Assembly: GCF_000518685.1 (NCBI RefSeq) | Contig: NZ_JAEB01000015.1 | Span: 16,140 to 80,139, forward strand | From: Eubacterium xylanophilum ATCC 35991 | GTDB lineage: Bacteria; Bacillota; Clostridia; Lachnospirales; Lachnospiraceae | Direction: 5' to 3' | Length of the DNA: 64,000 nt | In this document: piece after piece, positions 27,062-36,559 of the stretch | Numbering within the stretch: the stretch's first letter is position 1 | Layout: every line of letters starts with the position of its first letter | The notes under the pieces: generated by a model | What the model was told of the DNA's origin: nothing | What the model saw: the letters and a program-made list of their open reading frames with translations, nothing else | Databases searched by the model: none | Position numbers and translations under genes: made by a program

Positions 27062-27090
27062 AGTATAATACACTTATTGATAAAAATCAA
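27062..27090 (-). promoter_or_regulatory. Promoter of the coiled-coil protein gene
   Basis: On the minus strand TTGATT, 17-bp spacer, TATACT. Confidence 0.65.
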
Positions 27091-27120
27091 TAGTATACCC
27101 AGCAGTAAAAAATATATTTT

Positions 27121-27158
27121 CAGAATTCGCCGGTATTCGATGGAATATCGGCGAATCT
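27121..27158. promoter_or_regulatory. Long palindrome upstream of the purine operon
   Basis: AGAATTCGCCGGTATTC and GAATATCGGCGAATCT flank GATG, a near-perfect 16-bp inverted repeat with one bulge, located 17 bp upstream of the purine promoter's -35. No T run follows, so an operator or a transcript-end hairpin is more likely than a terminator. Confidence 0.6.
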
Positions 27159-27174
27159 GTGTGTGAAACCCATA

Positions 27175-27203
27175 TTGTAAAATATTCCGATGTGTGATAG
27201 AAT
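27175..27203 (+). promoter_or_regulatory. Promoter of the purO-AICAR transformylase operon
   Basis: TTGTAA, 17-bp spacer, TAGAAT, 43 bp before the start codon. Confidence 0.7.
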
Positions 27204-27246
27204 GATAAGGTAAATCTAAAGTTTTCCAAATATAAGGAGGTTCGTC

Positions 27247-27957
27247 ATGCAGATGTTGTCATTGGAAAAGGAATTAGCAAATAATCCATATCCAGGAAGA
27301 GGTATTGTTATTGGGAAGTCACCTAATGGAAAGTATGCGGTAACAGCTTACTTTATCATGGGTCGCAGCGAAAACAGTAGAAACAGAGTATTTGTTGAAG
27401 AGGGCGAGGGAATCAGGACAGAGGCTTTTGATCCGTCTAAGCTTGAAGATCCAAGTCTAATTATCTATGCTCCTGTTCGCGTGCTGGGAAAGGACACTAT
27501 TGTGACTAATGGTGATCAGACAGATACCATCTATGATGGAATCAAGGATGGCAAGTGTTTTGCAGGTGCACTTAAGACCAGAGAGTTTGAGCCGGATGGA
27601 CCAAACTATACACCTAGAATCTCTGGAATTATGCATATTGATGGAGATTTTGATTATAAGATGTCTATTCTTAAGAGCAACAATGGTAATCCTGATGCAT
27701 GCAACAGATATACCTTTGATTACTCTAATCCAATAGCTGGAGAAGGACACTTTATCCACACTTATGCTAGAAATGAAGAACCACTTCCAAGTTTCGAGGG
27801 TGAGCCAAAGCTAGTTGATATTATGGATGATATTGATGAGTATACAGATATGATTTGGAAGAATCTCAATGAAGATAATAAAGTATCACTTTTCGTGAGA
27901 TATATTGATATTGAGACAGGAAAATATTCTACAAGAATTGTTAATAAAAACAAGTAA
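27247..27957 (+). CDS. purO: IMP cyclohydrolase, PurO type
   Basis: 236 residues. It closes the ring of FAICAR to give IMP, the last step of de novo purine synthesis. Motifs NPYPGRGIVIGKSPNGKYA, TAYFIMGRSENSRNRVF and RISGIMHIDGDFDYKMSIL match the PurO-like family, unrelated in fold to the PurH cyclohydrolase domain. AAGGAGG precedes the start by 6-7 nt. The AICAR transformylase gene follows after 16 nt, so the pair replaces bifunctional PurH. Confidence 0.92.
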   Translation: MQMLSLEKELANNPYPGRGIVIGKSPNGKYAVTAYFIMGRSENSRNRVFVEEGEGIRTEAFDPSKLEDPSLIIYAPVRVLGKDTIVTNGDQTDTIYDGIKDGKCFAGALKTREFEPDGPNYTPRISGIMHIDGDFDYKMSILKSNNGNPDACNRYTFDYSNPIAGEGHFIHTYARNEEPLPSFEGEPKLVDIMDDIDEYTDMIWKNLNEDNKVSLFVRYIDIETGKYSTRIVNKNK

Positions 27958-27973
27958 AATTACGAGGTGAATC

Positions 27974-29152
27974 ATGAAAGAATTAGAATTAAAATACGGA
28001 TGTAATCCAAACCAGAAACCTTCAAGAATTTATATGGAAGAGGGAGAACTTCCTATCACTGTTTTGAATGGAAAACCGGGATACATTAATTTTTTGGACG
28101 CATTTAACGGATGGCAGCTTGTAAGTGAGTTAAAGAAAGCAACAAAGCTTCCAGCTGCAACATCATTTAAGCATGTTTCTCCGGCAGGAGCGGCAGTGGG
28201 ACTTCCTCTAAGTGAAGTTGAGGCAAAGATCTACTGGGTTGATGACTTGGGAGAATTATCACCACTTGCAGCAGCATATGCAAGAGCAAGAGGTGCTGAT
28301 AGAATGTCATCATATGGTGATTTTATCGCTCTTTCTGATGTTTGTGACGTATCAGCTGCAAAGCTTATTAAGAGAGAGTTTTCAGATGGAATCATCGCTC
28401 CGGGATATGAGCCTGAGGCACTGGAGATTCTCAAGGAGAAGAAAAAGGGAGCATATGCTATTATCGAGATCGATCCTAATTATGTTCCTAAGCAGTTGGA
28501 GAGAAAAGAAGTTTATGGAATTACTTTTGAGCAGGGAAGAAATGAGTTAAATATTGACGATGAATTCTTTGCCAATGTTGTCACAGATAATAAGGAAATT
28601 CCTGAACAGGCTAAGATTGATATGGCAATCTCTATGATTACTCTTAAGTATACTCAGTCAAATTCTGTTTGCTTTGTCAAAGGTGGACAGGCTATCGGAA
28701 TTGGTGCCGGACAGCAGTCAAGAATTCACTGTACAAGACTTGCAGGAAGCAAGGCGGACAATTGGTTCTTGAGACAGTCTCCACAGGTTCTTAACCTTCC
28801 GTTCAAAGAGGGAATGAAGAGAGCAGAGAGAGATAATGCAATCGACCTTTATATCGGTGAAGATTATATGGATGTTTTGGCAGACGGAGAGTGGGAGCGC
28901 GTATTTACAGAGAAGCCACCTGTATTTACCAAAGAAGAGAAGCAAGCATGGCTCAAGGAATATGCCAAGGATGTAACTTGTGGATCAGATGCATTCTTCC
29001 CATTTAGTGATAATGTTGAGAGAGCATATAGAAGTGGAGTTAAGTATATCGCACAGCCGGGTGGATCTATCCGAGATCAGGATGTTATAGATGCTTGTAA
29101 TAAGCATGGAATTGCTATGAGCTTTACCGGCTTGAGATTATTCCATCATTAA
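27974..29152 (+). CDS. Stand-alone AICAR transformylase (PurH C-domain type)
   Basis: 392 residues. It transfers the formyl group from 10-formyl-THF to AICAR. LKYGCNPNQKPSRIY, SFKHVSPAGAAVG and the late YIAQPGGSIRDQDVIDACN are the AICARFT signatures. The IMP cyclohydrolase domain of PurH is missing; that step is provided by the upstream purO gene. Start preceded by GAGGTG. Confidence 0.94.
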   Translation: MKELELKYGCNPNQKPSRIYMEEGELPITVLNGKPGYINFLDAFNGWQLVSELKKATKLPAATSFKHVSPAGAAVGLPLSEVEAKIYWVDDLGELSPLAAAYARARGADRMSSYGDFIALSDVCDVSAAKLIKREFSDGIIAPGYEPEALEILKEKKKGAYAIIEIDPNYVPKQLERKEVYGITFEQGRNELNIDDEFFANVVTDNKEIPEQAKIDMAISMITLKYTQSNSVCFVKGGQAIGIGAGQQSRIHCTRLAGSKADNWFLRQSPQVLNLPFKEGMKRAERDNAIDLYIGEDYMDVLADGEWERVFTEKPPVFTKEEKQAWLKEYAKDVTCGSDAFFPFSDNVERAYRSGVKYIAQPGGSIRDQDVIDACNKHGIAMSFTGLRLFHH

Positions 29153-29174
29153 TTTAGAAATAATAATTTTTTAA

Positions 29175-30716
29175 TCAGGACTTGTGGCGGAATATTTTTC
29201 TTAGTATTCCGTCTACAAGTTCTTTTTCGTATTCGTTAAATATAGCAACCCATCCAATTATAAAATATGCAATAGCATAGATAATACACTGAATTATAAA
29301 GCTTATCCAACCGTGAAGAGGGGCTGTTAATGAGGGGTTTTGCCAGATTGGAATTATGTGAATTCCATATCCAATAAGCCCGATTAAGACGGTTATGGCA
29401 GCTATCTTTGTAACTTCTTTCCAGTATCCCGGGATGTTGATTCCGATTTTTTTGTAATAGAACCAGTTCATTGCGATAATCTGGCCACAGCAAGTTGAGA
29501 TTCCCGTGGCAGCAGCAGCTCCAAATCCGCCAAATTTTATGGCCATCGGTATACTCAGTGCTACGTTCATTATCGCCAAGAAGAAGTATATTATCGACCT
29601 AAAGTGGTGCTTGTTCATGGCGCGAAGGACAGAAATACCCAGATTTTGAGATAGGGGTATAATAGCCGGGATGATAACGACTAGAGCTATTCTGTAGGCA
29701 TCAAGCTGTTTGTCGCCGACCCAAAGCGATATGAAGTTCTGTCCGAATATGATAAATGCGCTCATGAGAAAGCTGAGGATGATAAACTGTATTCGACCGA
29801 TTCTGATAAATAGTTCGGAAACATTTTTCATGTCTCCGTCTTTTGTCACAAGCTGGGTTATTTTGGGTAGGAATACTCCACTTATGGAAGTAGAGAACTG
29901 CTCAAAATACGATGAAAACTGTACTCCTACAGTATAAGTTGTAACAATTGCTGAGCTACAGAGTGCACCGAGGATGAACTTATCTGTGCTTGCATACAAT
30001 TGATCAATTACAATATTTAAGAAAATAAAGAAGGAAAAGATAAATATTTCTCGGAGAAGAGCTTTGTCAAAACCGGAAAATCTGAATCTAATCTTGTATT
30101 TTTTTGTTCCATAAATAGCTGTGATGATTTTTAGGGAAACTCCGACAACTGCAGTTATTAATGCCATTGAAATAGACTTATTTCCAAGGTATAGCGAAAG
30201 CAATATTCCGCCATAAGTCAGAATGAAAGATATTATATTGGTAAGCTTCAAGAAGAAGAATCCTTCATTGGCATTGATGACAGCTGAGAAGGTGGCCAAT
30301 GGAAATGAAACCACCAAATTAACCAAGAGAATTCTAAAAATTATAGTAAGTGTTTCCGACTCATGTGGAGTGAATCCCTTTTGAAAAATATCTTCGATAA
30401 ATAGTGTTATGATAAGTCCTGCGATAAGGGCAATAACCGCAATAATTGAGTAGAAAATAAGGAACATGCCATTGAGCTTGTCAATTTCATCTTCCTTTTT
30501 TTCGGCCTTTGCTTTTGCCACATATCTAATCATTGTCTGATTGAATCCAAGGTCAAGAATAGCCAAAAATGAAATAATGGAGCTCGCTACAGAGTAAACT
30601 CCATATTCGCTGTCTCCCAACCAGTGAAGGATAAGGGGAGTGTAGAAAATGCCCACTGCAAAAGTAAGGGCAAGGTATACGTATGACAGCATTGCTCCTG
30701 CTTTTCGTTGGTTCAT
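29175..30716 (-). CDS. Polysaccharide flippase (MATE/Wzx-like, MurJ superfamily)
   Basis: 513 residues with about 12-14 membrane segments. The N-terminus AGAMLSYVYLALTFAVGIFY and the FNQTMIRYVAKAKAEKKEDE region resemble oligosaccharide flippases that move lipid-linked glycans across the membrane. It lies 58 nt downstream of the L,D-transpeptidase gene on the same strand, consistent with an envelope role. No glycosyltransferases are adjacent, so the substrate is unknown. Confidence 0.85.
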   Translation of the reverse strand: MNQRKAGAMLSYVYLALTFAVGIFYTPLILHWLGDSEYGVYSVASSIISFLAILDLGFNQTMIRYVAKAKAEKKEDEIDKLNGMFLIFYSIIAVIALIAGLIITLFIEDIFQKGFTPHESETLTIIFRILLVNLVVSFPLATFSAVINANEGFFFLKLTNIISFILTYGGILLSLYLGNKSISMALITAVVGVSLKIITAIYGTKKYKIRFRFSGFDKALLREIFIFSFFIFLNIVIDQLYASTDKFILGALCSSAIVTTYTVGVQFSSYFEQFSTSISGVFLPKITQLVTKDGDMKNVSELFIRIGRIQFIILSFLMSAFIIFGQNFISLWVGDKQLDAYRIALVVIIPAIIPLSQNLGISVLRAMNKHHFRSIIYFFLAIMNVALSIPMAIKFGGFGAAAATGISTCCGQIIAMNWFYYKKIGINIPGYWKEVTKIAAITVLIGLIGYGIHIIPIWQNPSLTAPLHGWISFIIQCIIYAIAYFIIGWVAIFNEYEKELVDGILRKIFRHKS

Positions 30717-30774
30717 AATCTACAAATCCTTTCCGTCAATATTGGTGACCAGGCTGAAGCCCGATTCAATCAGT

Positions 30775-32256
30775 TTAGTGTATAAATACTGCTTCCTTGT
30801 ACTTTGTCAATTCATATATTTTCTTGGCATCGTCTGGATGTAGGTTAACACATCCGTGGGAGCCTCGAGTCTTGTAAAGAGTTTTGCTCCACCTACTCCA
30901 TGGTTGCCATGTAGCCGGATGGAAGCCTGTTCCCGACCATGTGATTCGCACCCAGTTGACAACCGGTGTCTCATAGTCAGCTCCCTTGAGGGTATAGGCG
31001 TCTCGGTGCTCTTTGATGAAGAAAACACCTTTAGTTGTCTGTCTTCCAGCTACCGGAAGCCCGGTGATGCACTTGCATTTGAATGCTACCTTACCTCCGC
31101 GGTGAACGTAAACCATCTGGTCTGCAAGGCTAACTTCCGTATAATTATCTGGATCCCAATCCTCAGGGTTTTGCCCAAAACTCTGCTTTGCAGCGGTGGC
31201 AAGATATACAGCTTTCTTCTTGAAAGTCAAGCTTCTCTTGTTTTCCTGACTTGGATCTGCGATATATGTCTCTATAATCTCAGAGTCAAGCTCCTTCAAG
31301 ACGGAAGATTTTGCCTGCTCCAAGGTCTTGTCGTAGTTTAGTTGCCAGCCATAATCTCCAGCGGGAACTTTGACTTTTTTCCCGGTATGTGAGACAAATG
31401 TTCTGTTTTTGTCCACGGTTTTGTACTTGAGACAGAAGTTCTCAACCCACTTGGTGAGCTTTGCCTCGTCGATGGAAGCAAGGCCGTCCTTGTAATTAAT
31501 CCATGTTGCGATGGTTTTAGGTGTGAGCTTTTCCTTCAGACCATTTCCCAAATCCCAAACGACAAACTTCAGAGCTGTGTTGTTGCAGGCATTGACCTGC
31601 TTTGTGATCTTTGGATCAGTTGAGAATCTCGATGGTTTCTTATATACATCAGGAAAATGTTCCGCGTCGTCAAGGTTTATCTCAGATCTTGCCTCCATAA
31701 GAGATGATTCTACAGCAGCAAGAAATGCTTTTTTCTTCAGTTTGTTGCCGAGAAATTCCTGCTTGCAGACAAAGTACTGCTTTTCCTCAGAGAACTCCGG
31801 CTTAGCCGGAACTGGTTTTTCTATAGGATATGTGTCGCTGCCCTTAATCAACTCGCAATTAAAGAGAATATCCTTCAGCTTTTCCTTATCATAGGAGGCA
31901 TTGTACTTGAGATCGTATGAACTCTTCGTTGGGAAAATATAAATCCCACTGTGTTGTGCCTCAAACAACTTGTCAAACTCCTCACCTATATTCAATTGGT
32001 AACCTATATCACTTCCCACAATCATGAGAGCACCGTTGTTTCTCGCGGATATATTGAGAGAGTAATCTCTCTTGTCATTAAGAATCTTGTTCTTGGCCTC
32101 ATCAACTGTGAGTCCGCTGATATCTATTCCATTGACTATTGTTGAATCATACCATATGTCATTGTAATGAATATTTCTATAAACGATAATTGCACCGAGC
32201 ACCAATAATATTACGGCAACGGATATCGCTGATCCGATTAATACTTTCTTTTTCAT
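30775..32256 (-). CDS. L,D-transpeptidase with YkuD domain
   Basis: 493 residues. One N-terminal membrane anchor (IGSAISVAVILLVLGAIIVY), an extracellular region with two repeats of the peptidoglycan-binding-4 type (for example IVNGIDISGLTVDEAKNKIL), and a C-terminal YkuD domain with catalytic RGSHGCVNLHPDDAKKIYEL. It should make 3-3 crosslinks or attach substrates to peptidoglycan through the active-site cysteine. Confidence 0.92.
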   Translation of the reverse strand: MKKKVLIGSAISVAVILLVLGAIIVYRNIHYNDIWYDSTIVNGIDISGLTVDEAKNKILNDKRDYSLNISARNNGALMIVGSDIGYQLNIGEEFDKLFEAQHSGIYIFPTKSSYDLKYNASYDKEKLKDILFNCELIKGSDTYPIEKPVPAKPEFSEEKQYFVCKQEFLGNKLKKKAFLAAVESSLMEARSEINLDDAEHFPDVYKKPSRFSTDPKITKQVNACNNTALKFVVWDLGNGLKEKLTPKTIATWINYKDGLASIDEAKLTKWVENFCLKYKTVDKNRTFVSHTGKKVKVPAGDYGWQLNYDKTLEQAKSSVLKELDSEIIETYIADPSQENKRSLTFKKKAVYLATAAKQSFGQNPEDWDPDNYTEVSLADQMVYVHRGGKVAFKCKCITGLPVAGRQTTKGVFFIKEHRDAYTLKGADYETPVVNWVRITWSGTGFHPATWQPWSRWSKTLYKTRGSHGCVNLHPDDAKKIYELTKYKEAVFIH

Positions 32257-32637
32257 GACCTCACCTATACTATGTTTTCCTTTAATCTTTAATTTACCCT
32301 TATCAATTTTATCAAATCAAAATAAGGTAGTCAAATAAATATTTTATTACAATTTTTAAATTTCATGTAATAATTTCTCAACAATTTCTCAACATTTTTA
32401 GTGAACACTAGACAAAAAGCATATTTTGTGCTATCCTTGAGATTGAGTGGTATTCGAAAGAAACTGCATCTAATGTCTTACACCGCAGGTGTAAGACCCA
32501 GCATCCAATTGATATCTTACATGTCTAGCTCCCGCTAGGCTTATCTTATAATGTGTTTCTTGCGCAATACTATTCACCAAAAATCCAATTATGAATTTTT
32601 GAAAAAACGGAATATTTTCAAAATATGGAGGAATAAG
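32257..32637. other. Intergenic region before panB
   Basis: 381 bp between divergent genes, AT-rich. It contains a variant of the dispersed hairpin repeat (32474-32506) followed by a small CTAG/CTAG hairpin (about 32524-32540). The panB promoter must lie here but no confident -35/-10 pair was found. Confidence 0.6.
32474..32506 (-). repeat. Variant dispersed hairpin repeat
   Basis: On the minus strand GGATGCTGG, GTCTTACACC, TGC, GGTGTAAGAC; the stem core is kept while loop and 5' part have changed, with pairing in the loop arms preserved. Confidence 0.6.
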
Positions 32638-33432
32638 ATGAAAAACACAGTATTAACTTTTCAAGAAGCAAAAGAAAAGGGCGAGAAACTCACAATGTTG
32701 ACGGCTTATGACTATTCTACAGCGAAGCTTATAGATGAGGCCGGAATCAACAGTATTCTTGTTGGGGATTCCCTTGGAAATGTGATTTTAGGTTATGAAA
32801 ACACCATATCCGTAACGATGGAGGACATGATTCATCATAGTGCGGCGGTTGCCAGAGGTGCCAGCAATGCTATGGTTGTCACTGATATGCCATTTATGTC
32901 CTACCAGACTTCGGTTTATGATGCAGTTGTAAATGCAGGTCGCCTGATAAAGGAGGGCCACGCTGATGCAGTAAAGATCGAAGGCGGAGTGAATATAAAG
33001 GAGCAGATAAAGGCAATTGTCGAAACCGGAATTCCTGTTTGCGGACATGTCGGTTTAACCCCTCAATCTATCAAGGCATTTGGCGGGTTTAAGATTCAGG
33101 GACGCGACGAAGAAGCGGCTATGAGAATAATTGAAGATGCTAAGGCTGTCGAGGAGGCAGGAGCATTTTGCGTGGTTATAGAGGGTGTTCCAAGCCAGGT
33201 TGCAGTGAAGATTACTGAGCAGTTAAGCATTCCAACTATTGGTATAGGAGCAAGTTCTGCCTGTGATGGTCAGGTGCTTGTATATCAGGATATGCTCGGA
33301 ATGTTTTCTGATTTTACACCGAAGTTTGTCAAGAAATATGCCAATATCGGGGATATTATGAAAGAAGCATTTGTAAAATTCAAAGAGGAAGTAAGCGCAG
33401 GAGTCTTCCCAGCAAAGGAGAATGAGTACTAA
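32638..33432 (+). CDS. panB: 3-methyl-2-oxobutanoate hydroxymethyltransferase
   Basis: 264 residues, standard length. It makes ketopantoate, the first committed step to pantothenate and CoA. Motifs [33 protein letters not shown] and [19 protein letters not shown] are typical. The start at 32638 has GGAGG 7 nt upstream; a frame extending 29 codons further is rejected. Stop overlaps the panC start (TAATG). Confidence 0.97.
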   Translation: MKNTVLTFQEAKEKGEKLTMLTAYDYSTAKLIDEAGINSILVGDSLGNVILGYENTISVTMEDMIHHSAAVARGASNAMVVTDMPFMSYQTSVYDAVVNAGRLIKEGHADAVKIEGGVNIKEQIKAIVETGIPVCGHVGLTPQSIKAFGGFKIQGRDEEAAMRIIEDAKAVEEAGAFCVVIEGVPSQVAVKITEQLSIPTIGIGASSACDGQVLVYQDMLGMFSDFTPKFVKKYANIGDIMKEAFVKFKEEVSAGVFPAKENEY

Positions 33433-34271
33433 TGAAAATTGTAAATACAGTTGAAGAACTTAGAAGCATAATAAAAGAATGGAGAAAGGCTGGCGAGACT
33501 ATCGGTCTTGTGCCAACTATGGGTTATCTCCACGAGGGACATCAGAGTCTTATCAAAAAAGCAGTGGAGGAGAATACAAAAGTTGTAGTAAGTGTCTTTG
33601 TAAATCCTATTCAGTTTGGACCGACGGAAGATCTGGCTACATATCCAAGAGATCTGGACAGGGATGCCAAACTCTGCGAGGAGACAGGAGCTAGCGTTGT
33701 TTTCCACCCTGAACCGGAGGAAATGTACTACGATGACTTCTGTACATATGTGGATATGGATGGTCTTACAAAGGGACTTTGCGGTAAAACCAGACCGACA
33801 CACTTTAGGGGAGTCTGCACTGTTGTATCAAAACTTTTCAACATTACAACACCCGACAAAGCTTATTTTGGACAGAAGGATGCGCAACAGCTTGCGGTAA
33901 TCAGGAGAATGGTCCGCGATTTGAACTTTCCACTGGAGATAGTAGGATGTCCGATAATCAGAGAAGAGGACGGATTGGCGAAGAGCTCGAGAAATACCTA
34001 TCTAAATCCGGAGGAGAGACAGGCTGCCTTGGTACTTCACAGAGGGTTAGCTGCAGGTGAGGAGCTGGTTCGTGGTGGCGAAAAGAGCGTAAGCAAGGTG
34101 ACATCAGCTATTAGAGAGATTATAGAAAATGAGCCGCTCGCAAAGATCGATTATGTAGAAATAGTCAGCTGGGATGGGCTCGATGAAATCAGCGAGATTG
34201 ATGGAGAGGTACTCTGCGCAATTGCTGTTTACATAGGAAAGACGAGGTTAATAGACAACTTTATAGTATAG
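33432..34271 (+). CDS. panC: Pantothenate synthetase
   Basis: 279 residues. It joins pantoate and beta-alanine with ATP. Visible: VPTMGYLHEGHQSLIKKA (HIGH-like HEGH), FVNPIQFGPTEDLATYPRD and AKSSRNTYLNPEER (KMSKS-like). Overlaps panB by one base. panD is not in this cluster; an AraC regulator follows after 16 nt. Confidence 0.97.
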   Translation: MKIVNTVEELRSIIKEWRKAGETIGLVPTMGYLHEGHQSLIKKAVEENTKVVVSVFVNPIQFGPTEDLATYPRDLDRDAKLCEETGASVVFHPEPEEMYYDDFCTYVDMDGLTKGLCGKTRPTHFRGVCTVVSKLFNITTPDKAYFGQKDAQQLAVIRRMVRDLNFPLEIVGCPIIREEDGLAKSSRNTYLNPEERQAALVLHRGLAAGEELVRGGEKSVSKVTSAIREIIENEPLAKIDYVEIVSWDGLDEISEIDGEVLCAIAVYIGKTRLIDNFIV

Positions 34272-34287
34272 AGTAAAGAGGTAGAAC

Positions 34288-35136
34288 ATGCAATATTCGG
34301 AATTTGATTTGGTCGAGGGAGAATTCAACCCACAGCTACTTTTTTCAGGTGAGATTCATCGAACAGAGAGCGAGAATAATTTTCACAGCCACGCATTTAT
34401 GGAGATTGGGATTATCCTCGAGGGTGAGGGTATATATCACATTGGCGATGAATACGTGGATGTTAGAGAAGGAGATGTAATGGTTTTCCTACCGGGCACA
34501 AGGCATGAGAGCATAATCAGGGAAGGCGATATGCCTCGCCGCGAATTTTTCTTTGGTGCAATCAACTTCAAATTTTCGGGGATGCATGAGGGTCAAATTA
34601 ATCTCAGGAACGGCAAATCGGTTTTCCATACCAAGGGAGAGGTTTGGAAAGAGATTAAGAAGGTTTGTGGAGAGATGGAGACCGAGAACAGGTCGAGAAA
34701 GCTTGGGCGATACTATATGGTAAAGTCGCTGATGGAGAGGCTTCTAATATTGATTGCAAGGGAGCAGTATGAGGTGGACTCGCTGATTCAGGGTGAAATC
34801 TTCGAGTACTCCAAGACAGAGGAAGTTCCTATAAAGCTGGCGGCCTATCTGGAGGAACATTTTGCTGAGAAGATATCTCTGGATCAAATTGCTGAGGAGC
34901 TCTACTTGAGTCCCTTCTACATATCAAAGCTTTTCAAGGCGAAGATGGGAGAATCGCCTATTCACTACCTGATAAGAATAAGATTAGAACAGGCCAAAAT
35001 AATGCTTGAAAACGAGGAAAAACTCGGGATTTCACAGGTGGCGAAGCGGGTTGGATATGACGATGCATATCATTTTAGTAAGTTGATTAAGAAAATGTAT
35101 GGAGTTGCCCCATCAAAAATTCGAAAAAAACCTTGA
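34288..35136 (+). CDS. AraC-family transcriptional regulator
   Basis: 282 residues: an N-terminal cupin domain (ENNFHSHAFMEIGIILEGEG, YVDVREGDVMVFLPGTRHE) that should sense a small ligand, and two C-terminal helix-turn-helix motifs (ISLDQIAEELYLSPFYISKL and ISQVAKRVGYDDAYHFSKLI). It is placed directly after panC on the same strand, so a link with pantothenate or coenzyme A metabolism is possible but unproven. The ligand cannot be predicted. Confidence 0.9.
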   Translation: MQYSEFDLVEGEFNPQLLFSGEIHRTESENNFHSHAFMEIGIILEGEGIYHIGDEYVDVREGDVMVFLPGTRHESIIREGDMPRREFFFGAINFKFSGMHEGQINLRNGKSVFHTKGEVWKEIKKVCGEMETENRSRKLGRYYMVKSLMERLLILIAREQYEVDSLIQGEIFEYSKTEEVPIKLAAYLEEHFAEKISLDQIAEELYLSPFYISKLFKAKMGESPIHYLIRIRLEQAKIMLENEEKLGISQVAKRVGYDDAYHFSKLIKKMYGVAPSKIRKKP

Positions 35137-35173
35137 AAATGCCCTTAAATAGTGATTTTTTTGCCGAAAACAC

Positions 35174-35202
35174 TTGACAAATCGCTAAAATAGGTTTATA
35201 AA
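35174..35202 (+). promoter_or_regulatory. Promoter of hup
   Basis: TTGACA, 17-bp spacer, TATAAA, 70 bp before the start codon; a strong consensus, fitting an abundant nucleoid protein. Confidence 0.8.
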
Positions 35203-35272
35203 TATATATAGTAGCTTAAAACGTACGAAGTTTACGTATAATTCTAGAAAATAAACGAGGAGGATATAATCC

Positions 35273-35548
35273 ATGAATAAGACAGATTTAGTAGCAGCTA
35301 TCGCTAGTAAGACAGGTCTTTCAAAGAAAGATGCAGAGGCATCAGTAAAGGCTTTCGTTGATGTTGTAACAGAGCAGCTCAAGGCTGGCGATAAGATCCA
35401 GTTGGTTGGTTTCGGTTCTTTCGAAGTAGTTAAGAGAGCTGAGAGAAAAGGTAAGAATCCTGCAACAGGAGCAGAGATGGTTATTCCAGCTTCTAATGCA
35501 CCTAAGTTCAAGGCTGGAAAAGCTCTTAAGGACGCTGTTAATAAATAA
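35273..35548 (+). CDS. hup: HU-family nucleoid protein
   Basis: 91 residues, standard HU. MNKTDLVAAIASKTGLSKKD, FGSFEVVKRAERKGKNPATG and IPASNAPKFKAGKALKDAV are diagnostic. It binds and bends DNA as a dimer. Strong GAGGAGG site, own promoter and own terminator. Confidence 0.98.
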   Translation: MNKTDLVAAIASKTGLSKKDAEASVKAFVDVVTEQLKAGDKIQLVGFGSFEVVKRAERKGKNPATGAEMVIPASNAPKFKAGKALKDAVNK

Positions 35549-35579
35549 TTCATTAATAGTTTTCGAAAAGGGAATTTAT

Positions 35580-35611
35580 AACGCCAATCTCAAGTGGGTT
35601 GGCGTTTTTTT
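35580..35611 (+). terminator. Terminator of hup
   Basis: AACGCCAA, 11-nt loop, TTGGCGTT and a T run. Confidence 0.88.
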
Positions 35612-35624
35612 CGCTTTTTGGGAA

Positions 35625-35703
35625 TTGTCTTACTCCCTTCGGTCGTAAGACAATTAATTGAAACGCATATTGCTGGTCTTACTCCCTTCGGTCGTAAGAC
35701 AAT
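35625..35703 (+). repeat. Two dispersed hairpin repeat copies
   Basis: A shortened copy at 35625-35653 (TTGTCTTAC, TCCCTTCGGTC, GTAAGACAA) and a complete one at 35660-35703. Both use the TCCCTTCGGTC loop, as at 22.7 kb. Confidence 0.85.
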
Positions 35704-35723
35704 AATCGCACAAGGAGAAAACA

Positions 35724-35963
35724 ATGAGATTAGATAAGTATTTGAAGGTGTCGAGGTTGATTAAGAGAAGACCCGTGGCTAACGAGGCATGTGATGCAGG
35801 GCGAATTCTCGTAAATGACAATGTTGCCAAGGCATCATATAATGTGAAGATAGGAGATGTTATCGAGATTCAATTTGGAAACAAGACTACCAAAGTTGAA
35901 GTTTTGAGCCTGGAGGAGACATATAAGAAGGATGAGGCCAAAGAGCTTTACAAGGTGCTCTAG
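35724..35963 (+). CDS. rqcP: S4-domain protein RqcP (YabO)
   Basis: 79 residues, a single S4 domain (MRLDKYLKVSRLIKRRPVAN, RILVNDNVAKASYNVKIGD). RqcP helps RqcH add alanine tails to stalled nascent chains on 50S subunits. Position ahead of divIC matches yabO in Bacillus. AAGGAG lies 6 nt before the ATG. Confidence 0.92.
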   Translation: MRLDKYLKVSRLIKRRPVANEACDAGRILVNDNVAKASYNVKIGDVIEIQFGNKTTKVEVLSLEETYKKDEAKELYKVL

Positions 35964-36220
35964 AGGGGGATTTTGTGACGGCAAATAGTGGTGCCGGAAC
36001 ATTTTCAAAAAAAGTTGTGATTTTTTTTAACAAATATTGAAAAAACCCTTGAATTTTTGACCAAAATTCTATATAATTATATATGTTCTACACTAATAGA
36101 AAAATGACAGGTGTAGAATGAGAAACTAGAAAAAGATAAGAAAAGTGATAATTGAGAAAAAGTAGAGTAAGTGTTAGAAAGACATGTGTGTTTGAGCATG
36201 TTATGTTTGAGAGGTATTGA
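35964..36220. other. rqcP-divIC gap with inverted repeat
   Basis: 257 bp with no gene. In spore formers yabP and yabQ occupy this place. A TTCTACAC/GTGTAGAA inverted repeat is at 36086-36118, next to TTGACC and TATATG with a 17-bp spacer as a possible divIC promoter. Confidence 0.5.
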
Positions 36221-36508
36221 ATGAAGAATAGAAAGAAGAGTCGTAAGGCGCTATTTATGTTAGCGGCTGTTATTCTTGCTATTTCTGTCTTGTACTCGGC
36301 TGTGCAGATTTATGAGTTGAAAAGCACGAGTGCGTCACTCGATGAGCAGAGAGTTGAGTTGGAGAACAGAAAACAGGAATTAGAGCAGGAAAAGGATGAA
36401 ATCGCGCAGAAGAAAGCGTACATGCAGACAGATGAGTACGTAGAAGATGTGGCTAGAGAGAAGTTTGGTTTAGTTTATAGCGATGAAATCGTATTCAAAG
36501 CAAAGTAG
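36221..36508 (+). CDS. divIC: Septum formation initiator, DivIC/FtsB family
   Basis: 95 residues: a short basic cytoplasmic start, one membrane helix (ALFMLAAVILAISVLYSAVQ), an extracellular coiled coil (LDEQRVELENRKQELEQEKD) and a small C-terminal domain (DVAREKFGLVYSDEIVFKAK). Part of the divisome FtsLBQ-type complex. Followed 51 nt later by tilS. Confidence 0.88.
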   Translation: MKNRKKSRKALFMLAAVILAISVLYSAVQIYELKSTSASLDEQRVELENRKQELEQEKDEIAQKKAYMQTDEYVEDVAREKFGLVYSDEIVFKAK

Positions 36509-36559
36509 AGAATCATGTCTGAGAATGGCGTGATTCTTTTCATGTTATAGGAGATTTTT

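Noticed and set aside
27034..27246. Purine or ZTP riboswitch upstream of purO
   Set aside because: No aptamer consensus seen; only a DNA palindrome and a promoter are supported.
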